From assembly GCA_902728285.1 (NCBI GenBank), contig CACVBU010000865.1, positions 3,549,008-3,613,007 of the forward strand: 64,000 nucleotides of DNA. Direction: 5' to 3'. The notes below the pieces were generated by a model. That model was given only the letters and a program-made list of their open reading frames with translations, had not been told where the DNA came from and searched no databases. Source of the DNA: Clytia hemisphaerica. Lineage: Eukaryota > Cnidaria > Hydrozoa > Leptothecata > Clytiidae. Both the position numbers and the translations under genes were made by a program. Shown one piece after another: positions 26,363 to 37,977 of this stretch (its first letter is position 1; each line of letters opens with the position of its first letter).

Positions 26363-28780
26363 ACATACTGGAACAGAAACATTTGATTAGATTGGGAACA
26401 AACTCGTATTTAAGGAAATGATAAACATAAATAAATAAAAACAAATGAAAAAGCACTGAGATTTGCACAAACAATTTTGAAAAAATGAAAAGAAAAATAT
26501 TCTGGTTTGTAAACTAAAAATTTAGAAATTCAAAAAACTTCATTTATTTTTATGTTAATTGTATTATGTCATAATTATCATAATTACATATAGGAATTAG
26601 CTTGCTTTGCATGACATTATGATTAGAATGATTATGATAAATTGTATGGTTGTAGTATAGTATTGCACAAATATTTTAAAATTTAGTAGATAACCCAATT
26701 TGTTGTTTGATTCCATGCTTTGACCACTCTCTAAATGAATAGCCAATGTTGTGTATTGAGCACAGCAATGTAATAGCAAATTCATTTTACTCTAATTATT
26801 TTGCACAGATATGTTATTGATCTCCTCTGCAGATATGTAAAATCTACTCTAATCAGTGGTTGATCAAGATACATTTCTTGAAATTTACATTTTTCAAAAA
26901 GAACATGCAACAAGTGGTACTTTTATGGACCTACATGGTTATCAAAACTAATCAATGAACATTGAAACAATCTGAAACAATGAAACACATAAGACATAAC
27001 GGGACAAAATACAAAAAAATATAATGAAAGCATATCTATTGGGAGAAACTATTAACACTATTGAAAAAGACTTTTGAAAAAGAAATAAACAAGTGATACT
27101 TTTATGGACCTACCTGGTTATGCATTTAACACATACCAGGTGCACCAAAAAAAGATTACAGGTTTGTTGAGATATTGTGAGCTTCAGGATTCAAATTTTT
27201 TGTTCATTCTTTTTTAATCGTATATAGGATGCTCTAACTTGAATTTTGAGCTATCATACATTAGGTTTGAAAAGGTAATTCGATAATTATTTAAAAAAAA
27301 CTGATTTTTTTAATGTCGAAATTTCAAAAAATCATCACAAACAGCGAGCAAACTTTTCTCTGGACACAAAAAATACCAAAAAATGCAACTGTGTTCATCA
27401 AAACTTGTTACGGAATAAAACAAGCTATTTCCATTGTGGAATAATATTTTTGGAAATTTCCAAGAGAGGTTTTGATGTTATGTGTGTGCTATGTGAGAAA
27501 TCTTTTGAAAAATTAGATCACCATTGCTCGACTAGTTTCTCAAAGAACTTGGGTCTGCATTGAGTTTGCTCGTGTTGGAAATGTTCATGACGTGCAAATA
27601 AGATAGAGAAACTGTTGGCAAAATATAGATAAGAAAAGAAAGAATCAGAAATTGAAATTGCGTTTTTGTTATTTTGTCTTATTTATAGCATGATTGCTGT
27701 TTTAATAATTTTTTGATAATTTTTTGAAAAGAAATTGTAAAAAGGTTAGTTTCATCTGCATTAAAAGTTTCTGCAACAAACACCCTATAATCAAAATAAA
27801 ATTTGCGCTTTTCCACCTTTTTATACCAGATTGACTGACACCTCTAGGTCAGGCCAAAATGCACAATTGATTGGGTATTATTGATGTAAAAAGACACTGC
27901 CCTACATCTCTACTTTAAAGAGTCAAAATATCTATCTGTGCATCTTTTGAAATTACATATCAGCACAACTAAAACATAATCTTCGTGCACGTGTAATTTC
28001 TGTGCTGATAAGTTTCTTGCTTTTGTCAGTTTGTGCACAACATATCTGTCCACAATAACTTCAGATATTTGACAGGGAACAAAGGAAACAAAAGGAATAA
28101 AGCCTGGTTATGTGTTTTGAAAAATTGTTGCTGTTAGAATAGCCAGTCAAAAATTATGTTGACCTTAGAAAAGATTGATCCTTACTTTCAATTAGCAGGG
28201 TTGGGTTAAAGTGTTTGGATCAAATAGTTTGTGAAAATATCCCAAAAGCAAAAACTAAGTAAATCATTCATAAATGTTTTTAAACTACCTCTACCATCTG
28301 CTACCATTACTAAGATTTCCTATCTTATCCTAACACCAAGAAATTTGACATGAATATCCATCACCTTTTAGTGATCTTTGAACTAGTTATTTCTGAACAA
28401 GCCCTAATTAAAATGAAAGTGTAAAATCAAAATAATTTTATAAATATTATAAATCCTAAAACAATATGCATATGGTGAAGTGCTTACTACATGAATGAAT
28501 ACAATTAATTAATTTGTCCACTCATTAGATTTATTCCAAATCATTTCTAAAAGAAACAGCTATCAGAGTCTCAAGGTCCTATATTTGAGTTTTCAAAAAA
28601 TACTCAATACATACAGTTTGTTCTACTCTAGAAGTGATCTTATTCACAATTTTGATGCATAAAAAAAAGGTTATTTGCAAATTGAAGGGTCTAACACCTA
28701 ATTTGGCTCACCCAAGGAGGATAGTTTTGAATCAGTTTCAATAATGACTGAAGAAAGAAGGTGTCTGATACTGATAGGTT
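26363..28780. other. AT-rich intergenic region with transposon ends
   Basis: No gene-like frame. Two partial copies of the left end of the GGACCTACC-type element are present at 26930-26955 (one mismatch) and 27083-27130. The second shares ACAAGTGATACTTTTATGG with 17819-17837, so the repeat begins upstream of GGACCTACC. The rest is low-complexity AT-rich DNA. Confidence 0.5.
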
Positions 28781-29828
28781 AGTTGTAAAACATTAAGCCC
28801 ATCCATGGAGTACCTGATAGAATACCCCAAAAAGATACAGTCAGAGCGATAAATATCAAAAATGTGATAATCACCCTGTTGCCAATTTATAGGAATCAAA
28901 ATAATTTTTAAAGTGTTTTTTGGTGAAAAAATGAATATATTTATTTCTGCTATTGCAGGCAGTAAAAACTAATATAGTGCATGCTCTGCTTAAAAATCAT
29001 TGTCAATTTTAAATTTATACAGACCAAATTTAGCTTGCAAAATAGTTTTGATATATCAAACACTTTTAACTATTATTATATATAATATCAGTATAATCTC
29101 GGGTACCTAATAGCCGGGGGGATAGGAATAAGCGGGGGGTTTGGAATAAAAATGTCCTGGTTGGAAAATTTTTGAATAAGGAGGCTAATACAGCTGAATT
29201 AGGACAAAAGAGGGAGCTTTAAAAAATACTGTATATTGACAAAATAAACTTCAATTGACAAAATGATGGGAGGATCACAATATAATGGAGCCTGCCAACT
29301 CATTCAGTTGATATAAGATTTTCATGCTCAATGGGATGCAGATGGCATGAAAGGATATAAAAAGAGACCATTCAGAAAGCAATTCAGACAAAATCATATC
29401 GGCACAAAATTTTGCCGACCTAGAGGTCATTTTAGGTCGGCAAGGCCGTCCTAAGTAGGTTGTTTATGTCGGCAAAGACAAAATAGGAAGAAAATTAACG
29501 AACTAACAAATTCAGCTGCTCTATAAATGTGTTATTAAGTTTTATGTTTTATAAAGAGAATGGAATGAGGCTCCATTATCATGTGTTATCAAATGATAAC
29601 ACAATTAGATTAACCTAACAAATAATATTTTTCCTCTTTAGGTCGGCTTTGCCAACCCAAAACATTTCTTTTGTTGGCACGCCAACCTAGAGTGTAAATT
29701 ACGTCAGCAAATAAAGGCCGACTTCAGCTCAAGTTACGTCAGCTTTCAAGTCGGCATTGCCGAATGCCGACCTGGATTCACAGGGCTGCCATTAGGTACT
29801 CCATGGATGGGCTCCATGTTTTACAACT
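28781..29828. mobile_element. ~1.05 kb transposon with ~38-bp terminal inverted repeats
   Basis: The left end (AGTTGTAAAACATTAAGCCC, then ATCCATGGAGTACCT) is the reverse complement of the right end (AGGTACTCCATGGATGGGCT, then TGTTTTACAACT) with few mismatches. The interior has fold-back motifs built on TTTTGCCGACCTAGAGG / AGGTCGGCA near 29400-29770. No transposase frame. Confidence 0.8.
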
Positions 29829-29919
29829 GCCTGTGTCCGAGAGCAATTCTTTACTCAGTACTGTTATTGTATATTACTTCGAATGAATGTCAGGGGTTAA
29901 GATTTTAGGGATTCTAGCA

Positions 29920-30290
29920 GAAGCATTTATTCGAGAGGGGGGGGGTGTTTAAAAGAAGGGAGTGTTTATTAAATAATCATTCAACAAGGTCACATCAACA
30001 AAGTGAATGGAAACCTTATTTTGCCCTTTTGTTTTCTTTAAGTTCGAATACATAATTTTAGAGATGTAAAATTGGTTCAAAATTAATTTGAATACTGAAA
30101 GAATACATTATCAACACAAACTTTAAAGTTTTCCTCCATATGATTTGCCCTTACAGCTACTTGTCTCAAATAAATGCCTTGATGCATTTATTCAAAGGGG
30201 TGTTTATTTGAGGCCTTTATTGAAAATTTTACTTTTAAGGAGAGGTGTTAAAGAGAAGGGACTTTCATTCAAAGTAATACTGTACTTTCA
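29920..30290. repeat. G-run interspersed repeat (copy 1)
   Basis: The GGGGGGGGG run, GTGTTTAAAAGAAGGGAGTG, CAACAAAGTGAATGG and ATTCAAAGTAATAC blocks recur at 38360-38795 in the same order or with arms exchanged, so this is an interspersed element. It lies just left of the LINE fragment. Confidence 0.5.
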
Positions 30291-30454
30291 TAATCTTGGG
30301 ATAACAATCATCAGTTCCAAATCTCAGACCATCTAAAAATTTACTATTAACACAGCCCTGACAATTCGGCTTTTTTGCCTCAGAATCTCTTTATTGAATA
30401 TGTTGACTAAAAACAGTATTTTGCCACAGCATTTAATAATGAAAAACTTACTAT

Positions 30455-32149
30455 AAAGCCTCACTCACCTACGACCTTCATCCGCTTGAGTCACAAATAC
30501 CAACACTTGAAGATATCAATCTGACTATCGAGGAATTTGTCAAAGAAATCGGTACACTGTCACCAACTTCAGCACCTGGACCTGATGGTTTTCCAGCTAT
30601 TCTTCTTCTGAAAACTAAAGATAACATTGCTCTACCACTTTCAATCATCTGGAGAAACATACTTAACAAAGGAATCACTCCAAAACTTTTAAAAACTGGA
30701 CATATATCCCCAGTTTACAAGAAAGGGAATCAGGGACTTGCTGAAAACTATAGACCCGTTGCCCTCACATCCCACGTTTCAAAGGTCTTTGAAAAGATTG
30801 TACGAGCCAAGATACAGAATCATCTAGAAGAAAACAATCTGTATAACAATAATCAACATGGCTTTAGGAAAGGCCGCTCATGTCTTAGTCAATTGCTTCA
30901 ACACACCGAAAGACTGATCCATTACCTAGAGAATGGAAACAACATTGACGTTATCTATTTAGACTTCAGTAAAGCTTTTGATAGAGTAGACCATACCATT
31001 TTGTTACACAAGCTTCAGAAAAATGGCATAAACGGTAAACTCCTTGAATGGATCAGATCCTTTTTGACTCATCGAACACAGAGAGTTTCAGTAAACTCAA
31101 CCTTGTCCTCAGAAACAGATGTTATTTCAGGTGTGCCGCAAGGATCTGTGCTGGGACCGCTATTGTTCCTGATCATGATTCAAGATATCGATAACAACAT
31201 CCTTCATTCTATTTTGGCATCGTTTGCTGACGACACTCGTTTGATGAAAGAAATATCCAAACTGGAGGATGTTTATCATCTACAAAATGATCTAGACACT
31301 GTCTACAAGTGGACAGAAGACAACAACATGCAGCTGAATGGTCTTAAATTTGAGCACCTTGCCTACGGGAAAAACGACGCTCTGAAGCAAAGTTCTCGCT
31401 ATTTTACTGACACAGCAACGTTGATCGAAAATAAAGACGAAGTTAAAGACCTTGGAGTCACCCTAGACACTCAGTTGACTTATGAGAAACATATCCAAGA
31501 ACAAATCAAAAAAGTGAAAAATATAAGTGCATGGATATACCGCACATTTAAATCAAGGGAAATTGAAACCATGTTAACTTTATGGAAAGCACTAGCCATC
31601 CCTCATTTGGACTACTGCTCTCAACTCTGGTCTCCCTGGAAGCGTGGTCTTGTCCAGCAACTGGAAGAAGTTCAAAAATCATTTTTACATGGAATTCCAT
31701 CCCTCAGACATCTCAATTATTGGGAAAAACTCAAATCATTAAAACTGTATAGCCTTGAAAGACGGAGAGAGCGGTATCAAATAATTTATACCTGGAACGT
31801 CATTGAAGGCAACGTCCCGAATTTTGATTATGACGAAAGTAAAGGAGGCATTTCCTGCCATATAAATCAGAGATTGGGGAGAATTTGCAATCTAAAAGCT
31901 GTCAATATCAAACACAAAAATATCTGGAGGGGAAGTCTTTCCCAAGAAGGCCCTCGATTATTCAACACCCTTCCCAGACCAATAAGAGATTTGACAAACT
32001 GCCCCAAAGAAGTATTCAAAAAACACTTAGACACCTTCCTCACAACTGTTCCGGACGAACCTCTGCTTGCCCACTATTTTAACCTTAGGCAAGCTGACTC
32101 CAACAGTCTCAAGGAAATGTCGAAGCATCGGACTCAACGAGTTGGATGA
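30455..32149 (+). mobile_element. 5'-truncated non-LTR retrotransposon, open reverse transcriptase
   Basis: A continuous frame of ~565 codons. Reverse transcriptase blocks in order: PGPDGF, YRPVALTS, FRKGRSC, IYLDFSKAFDRVDH, GVPQGSVLGPLLF and the catalytic FADDT (the usual YADD box), then a thumb/C-terminal region including HLDYCSQLW. The apurinic endonuclease and gag-like parts that precede the RT in such elements are absent, so the copy is 5'-truncated. No stop or frameshift interrupts the visible frame, which suggests recent insertion. The type resembles CR1/jockey-like LINEs; exact clade not determined. The stop is at 32147-32149. Confidence 0.9.
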
Positions 32150-32702
32150 GCTGTTCAAGCAAAAGCCAAAAAGAGGTACAAAGAGGTAGGTAAGTACAAG
32201 ACAGTGGTTGTTCCACCTCTTGTTTTTATCAACTTTTTAAAATGTATGTATTTCACTAAAATATGATCATTATAACGTTGAATTCATTGATTTATGCATT
32301 TTATATTTTTTATCGTAATTTTGTGACTTTTTGAGATATCACTACATTTTCTCGTCATCTGGAGACCATACTTTTGGATGTGTTTGGATACTTTTGGATG
32401 TGTTTGAGCGTACCGCTCTGGCAAGAATCTTTTGATCCACACCACAATCTTCATTCAATCCATAATTCCTGAAGGAAGAAATGGATCAGCAGAGAGATTT
32501 CATGATTATGACCATGATTATTACCATGATTATTACCCAAAACTTATGAAAGTAACTCCATGGTTTTAGTTGAGTATTTTGGCCAGTAAATTGAGATCAG
32601 CTAATAGGTTTTTGTTTTACTCATTCTAGATTTTTGAATATAAAATTTATGAAATTAACAGATAGAAACGTGACAAAATACTTTAATTACACTAGGTAAA
32701 TA
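32150..32702. other. LINE 3' flank and spacer
   Basis: Probable LINE 3' UTR, with a short direct repeat GATACTTTTGGATGTGTTTG-like around 32370-32405 and an ATGATTATTACC repeat near 32500-32535. The polyadenylation region of the minus-strand kinase gene must lie in the right part. No gene. Confidence 0.4.
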
Positions 32703-33389
32703 CTACAGTTCATCTAAGCTAATATTTTCAAAAATAGTGGTTTCTGAATTAATTCGGTATAGTTCCTCAAGACCATGTTTAGATTGAATGAAAATTTCTT
32801 TGACTTCATTCATTGCCATTTTTCTTGCTTCCCTGTTTGCTGCACGCTTCAAAACAAGGTCAAGTTCAACTTCATTCAGCTTGCAAACTTTTATTGTATA
32901 GCCTTTCCTTTTTAAACGTATCATATAATCTATCAGTTCCTCATATTGTACACACGTTCCCTCTGCCACAAAACTAAGTTGGTTCTCAAGAAGCCAGTCT
33001 GTTAGGATGATTGCAATCTGACGTGCTCTTGGATAAAATTTATTTACTTCCATTTTACTAAATCCTGGTAGCTGCTCCATGATTTCATCAGTGTCAACAT
33101 ATGCATATTTTCCATAGGTTTTGTGGGGAAGAATTTTGTTTTGAATAAAGGTAGTCTTGCCTGATCCCATGGGACCTAACACAAATAAAGCATCTTTATA
33201 GTATTGAATGGAACCTGACCTTCTGTAAAATGTCTTATATTTTTCAATGAGTTGGTTATTGTCTTTTTGCAATGGACACATTTCTTTTGATGAATAGAAT
33301 CGTTTATGAATGTAGTGGTTTCTACTTAAACATTTGTTATTGGTGGGTCTATATGCAGCTTCACATCTCAAGTTTCTTTTTTGAACCAT
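32703..33389 (-). CDS. zeta/UNAG-kinase-like P-loop protein, possibly mitochondrial, 228 aa
   Basis: Walker A LGPMGSGKTT at residues 71-80, followed by YVDTDEI (Asp99, Asp101) and AEGT (142-145). Order and spacing are those of zeta-toxin-type small-molecule kinases, which phosphorylate UDP-N-acetylglucosamine in bacteria; eukaryotic members are mostly uncharacterised. I take the ATG at 33389: a longer frame upstream has no better ATG and meets a stop. The N-terminus (about 1-34) is basic with HKRFYSS, resembling a mitochondrial presequence. One exon on the minus strand, head to head with TMEM267 (760 bp between starts). The substrate is not predictable. Other P-loop kinases of the AAA_33/zeta group are possible. 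Confidence 0.75.
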   Translation of the reverse strand: MVQKRNLRCEAAYRPTNNKCLSRNHYIHKRFYSSKEMCPLQKDNNQLIEKYKTFYRRSGSIQYYKDALFVLGPMGSGKTTFIQNKILPHKTYGKYAYVDTDEIMEQLPGFSKMEVNKFYPRARQIAIILTDWLLENQLSFVAEGTCVQYEELIDYMIRLKRKGYTIKVCKLNEVELDLVLKRAANREARKMAMNEVKEIFIQSKHGLEELYRINSETTIFENISLDEL

Positions 33390-34149
33390 ACAAACAACAG
33401 CAAAGTTGAACACATGAACACATAAAATAGTTTTGGTTGATTAGTTGAAGCAACATGATTAGCACATAACAACAAAGCTGGAAGTTGAATTCTTTGAAAA
33501 CCTCTATTAAAACTGGATGAGAGAATTGGAGCAAGGAGAACCATAGGTGTGATTCCTTTGTTATTCAGTTTACTGTTAAATTTCAGAAGAATTTGAATCA
33601 AAATTTCTATGAATGAAAAATTAGAACATAAAATATTCATAACATGTATAATAAAAGGAAAGAAATTTGTATGTATTCATCAGTAGCAGCTCAAATTAAA
33701 AGGCAAATCAAAGCTTATACATAAGTAATAGGTGAAATCAAAGAAAACTATCTAATAAACATTTCTAATAATGGTAATAAAAATGAATAATTCACTTTCT
33801 CATCATTTCGTTCGTTGGTGTTGGTGCTAAAAAAAGAGCTTATGCTTTGAAGCCTCAGTCTCAGAACCTCTGGAGACATAGATAAAATTGACAACTTCAA
33901 AGTAATTAATAGGGAAAAATAAATACAAACCCCTTGAAAGCTACACTAGACGAATCTTTTCTGACCTGATGCTGGTTTCCAGTAGATACTGCAAGTGCCA
34001 AATCATGAAATTTTATTACCAGCATGTTTCTCAAATCCGATTTTTAATCCGACAATTACAAACAATTCGTAATCGGGAAAACGGAATACGAAAATAACAA
34101 CAAATATGGCGGCATGATGAGGTGAAAGTTTCGAAAATTCAAATCGAGA
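33390..34149. promoter_or_regulatory. divergent intergenic region between kinase and TMEM267
   Basis: About 760 bp separates the two divergent start codons and must contain both promoters. No TATA box at a convincing position. AT-rich. Bases 33390-33413 could still be coding if the kinase starts further upstream. Confidence 0.45.
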
Positions 34150-36566
34150 ATGAGCCTTTTATGGACAGTTTTGGTATATTGCTTGAAGGTTTTACCGACA
34201 GCCTTATGTGCTTATGCTAGTGATTTATCATTGATTCATGGGCCTCCAAAATTTATGCAAAAGTTTCAGTTTTCAAAGGCAATTTTAGATAATGTTTTGG
34301 GTCATGGTTTGGTAGCGTTTTCCTTGTGGCTTGCTGTTCTTGATTACAATTTATCAAACCGATGGCATTGTTTTGAATGTTTCCTTAGCTTTTTCATTGG
34401 TTCTGTAATAGACATCGATCATTTTATTATGGCTAGATCTTTGAATTTGCATGTAAGTATATATTATAATGATATAAAAAGTTCGTCCGTAAAAAATTTC
34501 GTCACTTTCACCAACTACTACCCTTCCCTTTGCCACCGACGGGGGTGCTCCGCTGAGGTTCGAAAAATGGACCCTACGTGGGACTCGTTTTTTCTAAAAT
34601 TTTGCCGAATTTTGCGAAAAAAGTGACCCGGAATGGGACTGTAAGTCCAAAATTTTCTCAAATTTTCTACTTTTTCCCAAAATTCTCCAAAAAAGGCACT
34701 CTACATGAGGGACTGATTTTTCTATTTTGGTGTTTTTGCGACCCTACCTCCTGGGACTCGTGGTGGGGTTAAAAAAGGTACACTGACCAGCGGCGCATCC
34801 CCGTAACCCATTTTGCCCTAGTACCACCACCAAGGTGGGCTATGTTTCTAGAATTTAGCCAGGGGCTATTTTCCTTAGCCCCCCCCCCCTAAAAAATGTT
34901 GGAGGCTGGACTCCTCTGCACACTATGTAAATCGATTGTTTTCTGAAAACAATGGAAAGACAATACTTCGCTCTCCACCGTTTATCGATGTTAATCCAGA
35001 GTCTCTATAATAAATCCATAGAAGTAGTAAATTCCATCACCAGTTATTTGGCACCTGGGAGTACTGTGGTTTACTATGTAGTGTACTTTAATCGTAGAAA
35101 TTTTAGCGAGACTAATTTTAGCGTATATTAGCGAGTCAGGAAAATCTTGATTTTTTTTGGATTTATTTTAGCGAATCACGATTTCAAAAAATTACGCGTG
35201 GATAAATTTTAGCGGATAGATTTTAGCGATCTGTTAGACTGGAGTCGTTTATAATGCATGTAATACTAATAATACCAATACTACTAATAATAATACGGGA
35301 TTTAGTTTGTATAAACGACTGGAAGAATCCGGTGTTCCAGCCTTATAGATACAGGGGCTAGCTACGCAGAAACTTGCGTAGCGAGAAAACAATTTATCAA
35401 GCAACAACAAACTCTCAAAACGAAATCAACTCAAATGAAAAACTTTCAATACACAAATCCACACAAATTTTTTTTCTCGAGAATTATTTTGAGCAGGAAA
35501 AAATTATAATCGCAAATATTGACACTTTTCTTTTGTTTGGAGTTAGTGCGCAAAGGTTTCTAGACGACTAAAATTGTTCCATTCATTACTTTTTGCTTTA
35601 TTTCTACTATGTATAGATTAGTCGTCTAGCTTGCTAGACTAGCGATCTGTCGATTCGGCGTGTTTTAGCGGATTTATTTTAGCGAAAATAGAGAAAACTC
35701 CCTAAAACGCTAAAATTAGTCTCGCTAAAATTTCTACGATTAAAGTATGTGACGTTTCTCATTCCTCTGCGGCAATGAATTTTGAAATAAGCCGGGTCTG
35801 TGTACAGATCAACTGTAGTTGTTGCCACTGCTTTTTTCTGTATTGGAGGAATCCAGGAAACGTCTTTGATAATAATAAGTAGTAAGTAAGTATGTTCATC
35901 TGGTGGCTGTCGGCGGAGCCGGGAGTGAGGGAGTCTATCCCCTTTTCTATTTGCGCTAGACCTGGGAGATCGAATGCTGAGGTGGAGCGCCACACCTACT
36001 CTCAGCTCCCAGTAACTTACCGCCTAGATCAGATTACCCAATCTAAGCTACTCATTCGCTGAGTTGGCGGTGACCGGGGATCGAACCCACAACCCTTAGA
36101 TTGTAAGGCGAATGCTCTACCGACTGAGCTACCCGGCCACAAAAATAGATAATAATAAGAGTTGAGTTAAAGCCAGTGATATTCCCTTTTCGGAAAGACC
36201 ATACTGTAATAGCTGTTTTCCAATTTTTTTCAGAACGCATTGAATTTATCAAGTCGCCCGATGTTTCACAACACGAGTCTTCTCGTTTTATTTCTACCCA
36301 TCCACATTTTTATATGGAGCCTAAAGAACAAAGATGAATGGTATCACAATTTGCTGTTGATATGCGAGACGGCGATCTTGTCACATCATATAAGGGACGC
36401 TAACCGTCGGGGAATGTGGCTTTGGCCTTTTGGTAACACACCACCGATCCGTCCAAGCTGGATTTACATTTCATTGATCGCTATTCTCCCGATCGCTGTG
36501 TGGTATGTCAAAAAACTTTTGAAGAAAAGGCTTTTCGAAAGCCCAAGAGTTATAGACCTTGTATAA
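34150..36566 (+). CDS. TMEM267: TMEM267 homologue, multi-pass membrane protein, 211 aa, two exons
   Basis: Exons 34150-34452 and 36234-36566 join in phase 0 (CAT then GTAAGT; TTTTTTTCAG then AAC) to give 211 residues, close to the ~215 of human TMEM267. Family signatures: SVIDIDHF across residues 86-99, and SHHIRDANRRGMWLWPFG in the second exon. Several hydrophobic segments fit a multi-pass membrane protein. The role of the family is not established. The 1.78-kb intron holds a palindromic MITE (35084-35747) and a tRNA-derived SINE (35876-36140). Confidence 0.9.
35084..35747. mobile_element. MITE with TACTTTAATC ends in TMEM267 intron
   Basis: Left arm TACTTTAATCGTAGAAATTT then TAGCGAGACTAATTTTAGCG; right arm is the exact reverse complement ending AATTTCTACGATTAAAGTA. 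A 62-residue frame inside is not coding. Terminal TA on both sides fits TA target duplication. Same ends as 19131-20245 and 41037-41305. Confidence 0.85.
35876..36140 (-). mobile_element. tRNA-derived SINE, copy 1 (own body type)
   Basis: On the minus strand the head at 36140-36062 reads like a tRNA gene: TAGCTCAGTCGGTAGAGC (A box) and GGTTCGATCCC (B box). The anticodon arm pairs poorly, so it is a SINE head rather than a working tRNA. The tail on this strand is a TACTTACTTACTACTTATTA tract. The body differs from the other copies, but head and tail design are shared. Confidence 0.75.
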
Positions 36567-36683
36567 ATTGTTTCAAATTTAGTTCAAAATATTTATTTGC
36601 CATAAGTTGATAGGTTTTTTCTGATATAAAGTTCAATTTATATTTTTTATATTGTAGAGTAGATAGATAATATGTTCTTTCAA

Positions 36684-36943
36684 TGGGCTTTTCCAGAAAA
36701 AAATTGAACATGGGGTGGAGGATATAATAATTTTCAGCGATTTACCCCCGGACAAAGTGACTTTTGGCCCCCGGACAACGGGTTTTACCCCCCAAACAAG
36801 CATCAGTTGACCCCCCGGAAAACCCAAATTACCCCCGGACAGAGCAATTTTACCCCCCGGACAAGGCAAATTTTGATGATTTTTCGCTACCCCACGGACA
36901 ATATATCCTCCACCCCCCATGTACGGACATTTTCTGGAAGAGC
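36684..36943. mobile_element. MITE with GGGCTTTTCCAGAAAA ends, CCCCCGGAC-rich (copy 1)
   Basis: Left end GGGCTTTTCCAGAAAA, right end TTTTCTGGAAGAGC. The interior has seven or more spaced TTACCCCCCGGACAA-like units. A related element with the same ends is at 56353-56631. Confidence 0.7.
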
Positions 36944-37977
36944 ACAATGGCGTTACAAATGAAGTCATGTTTTTGGGTCACTTCATCATTTTTTTTCCAT
37001 TCAAAAAGAACTAGACATTTAAAAGTTAAACCTATTAAAAATTTCCTGAGGTGCAATCACATTTTACCGATTTGTAAGTCTCTTTTTTTTAAGAAATATT
37101 GTCTAATAATAATGCATCTCCAAATGTTTTCTTTGTAATTAACTGGAAAGATGTAGCATTCCATCTCAATAAAACTTTCTTTCAACTTTCGAACATTTTT
37201 AATCAACGGTAATTTAATGTGATTGGTTCAACATCAGTATTCATAACAACGCAGTAGTCATTGGAGCCTTTTTTTCTCCATCGTGACGTAAGACATCGTA
37301 TTTTCTCGATCAACCGGCTCCTTAAACGAACCTTCTTTTTCTCCAACTCCCAAAATAAATTCAACTTCTCAACTTTCTTTAACGGACGAACATTTTCTTT
37401 AACGGACGAACATTATCTTTCAGCGTCGACTAAAAAGAAGAATGTAAAACAATATTGTATAAATGGATATTTTTATAACGTTTTTCATTTAGTTGATGAT
37501 TGTCGTCCAAACGGGCGGCATGAAACTTAAAGTTCTAAATAATAAATCAAAGTCTCTTTCTTTTAAAATGTGAACAAGCTCTGGTATCATCGAGCACTCT
37601 CGGCAGAAGAAAATAGACTTGTGTAAAACAATATTATAATTTCCATATGTAAAGGAATTGGCCAATGAATAAGCTTTACATCATTAGATGCATCATTAGT
37701 TATATCGGGTATATAAAAAAAATGGGAAAAAATCTCAAAATTGAATGAGCGGGGGTTGGAGAATAACAATGTTCTGGGTGGCAAATTCTTTAAAGTGTTG
37801 ACACAAAAGAAAAAATTAGGGCAAAACTTAATATTTTCACCAAATTCTATTAGAAGGGAGGAAATGCATTTCGAAAGTCTCAGGTGGAAAATAGCTTTAC
37901 ATTTGATGTGATAAACACTCTCTAATTCACCGTCGTTTTTTGTTTCCCATCGCAAAGGAATAAAAGTTTGATTGAAC
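36944..37977. other. spacer between TMEM267 and UPF2 3' ends
   Basis: Convergent intergenic region. Small frames (for example 37261-37530) have no recognisable content. A direct repeat TTTCTTTAACGGACGAACAT occurs at 37375-37412. An AATAAA on the plus strand lies at 37168. Confidence 0.4.

Noticed and set aside
36062-36140. Functional tRNA gene
   Set aside because: A and B boxes are present but the anticodon stem does not pair properly and the sequence is the head of a SINE with a tail at the other end.
37261-37530. 89-codon plus-strand frame
   Set aside because: No recognisable content, no promoter or splice support; contains a short direct repeat.
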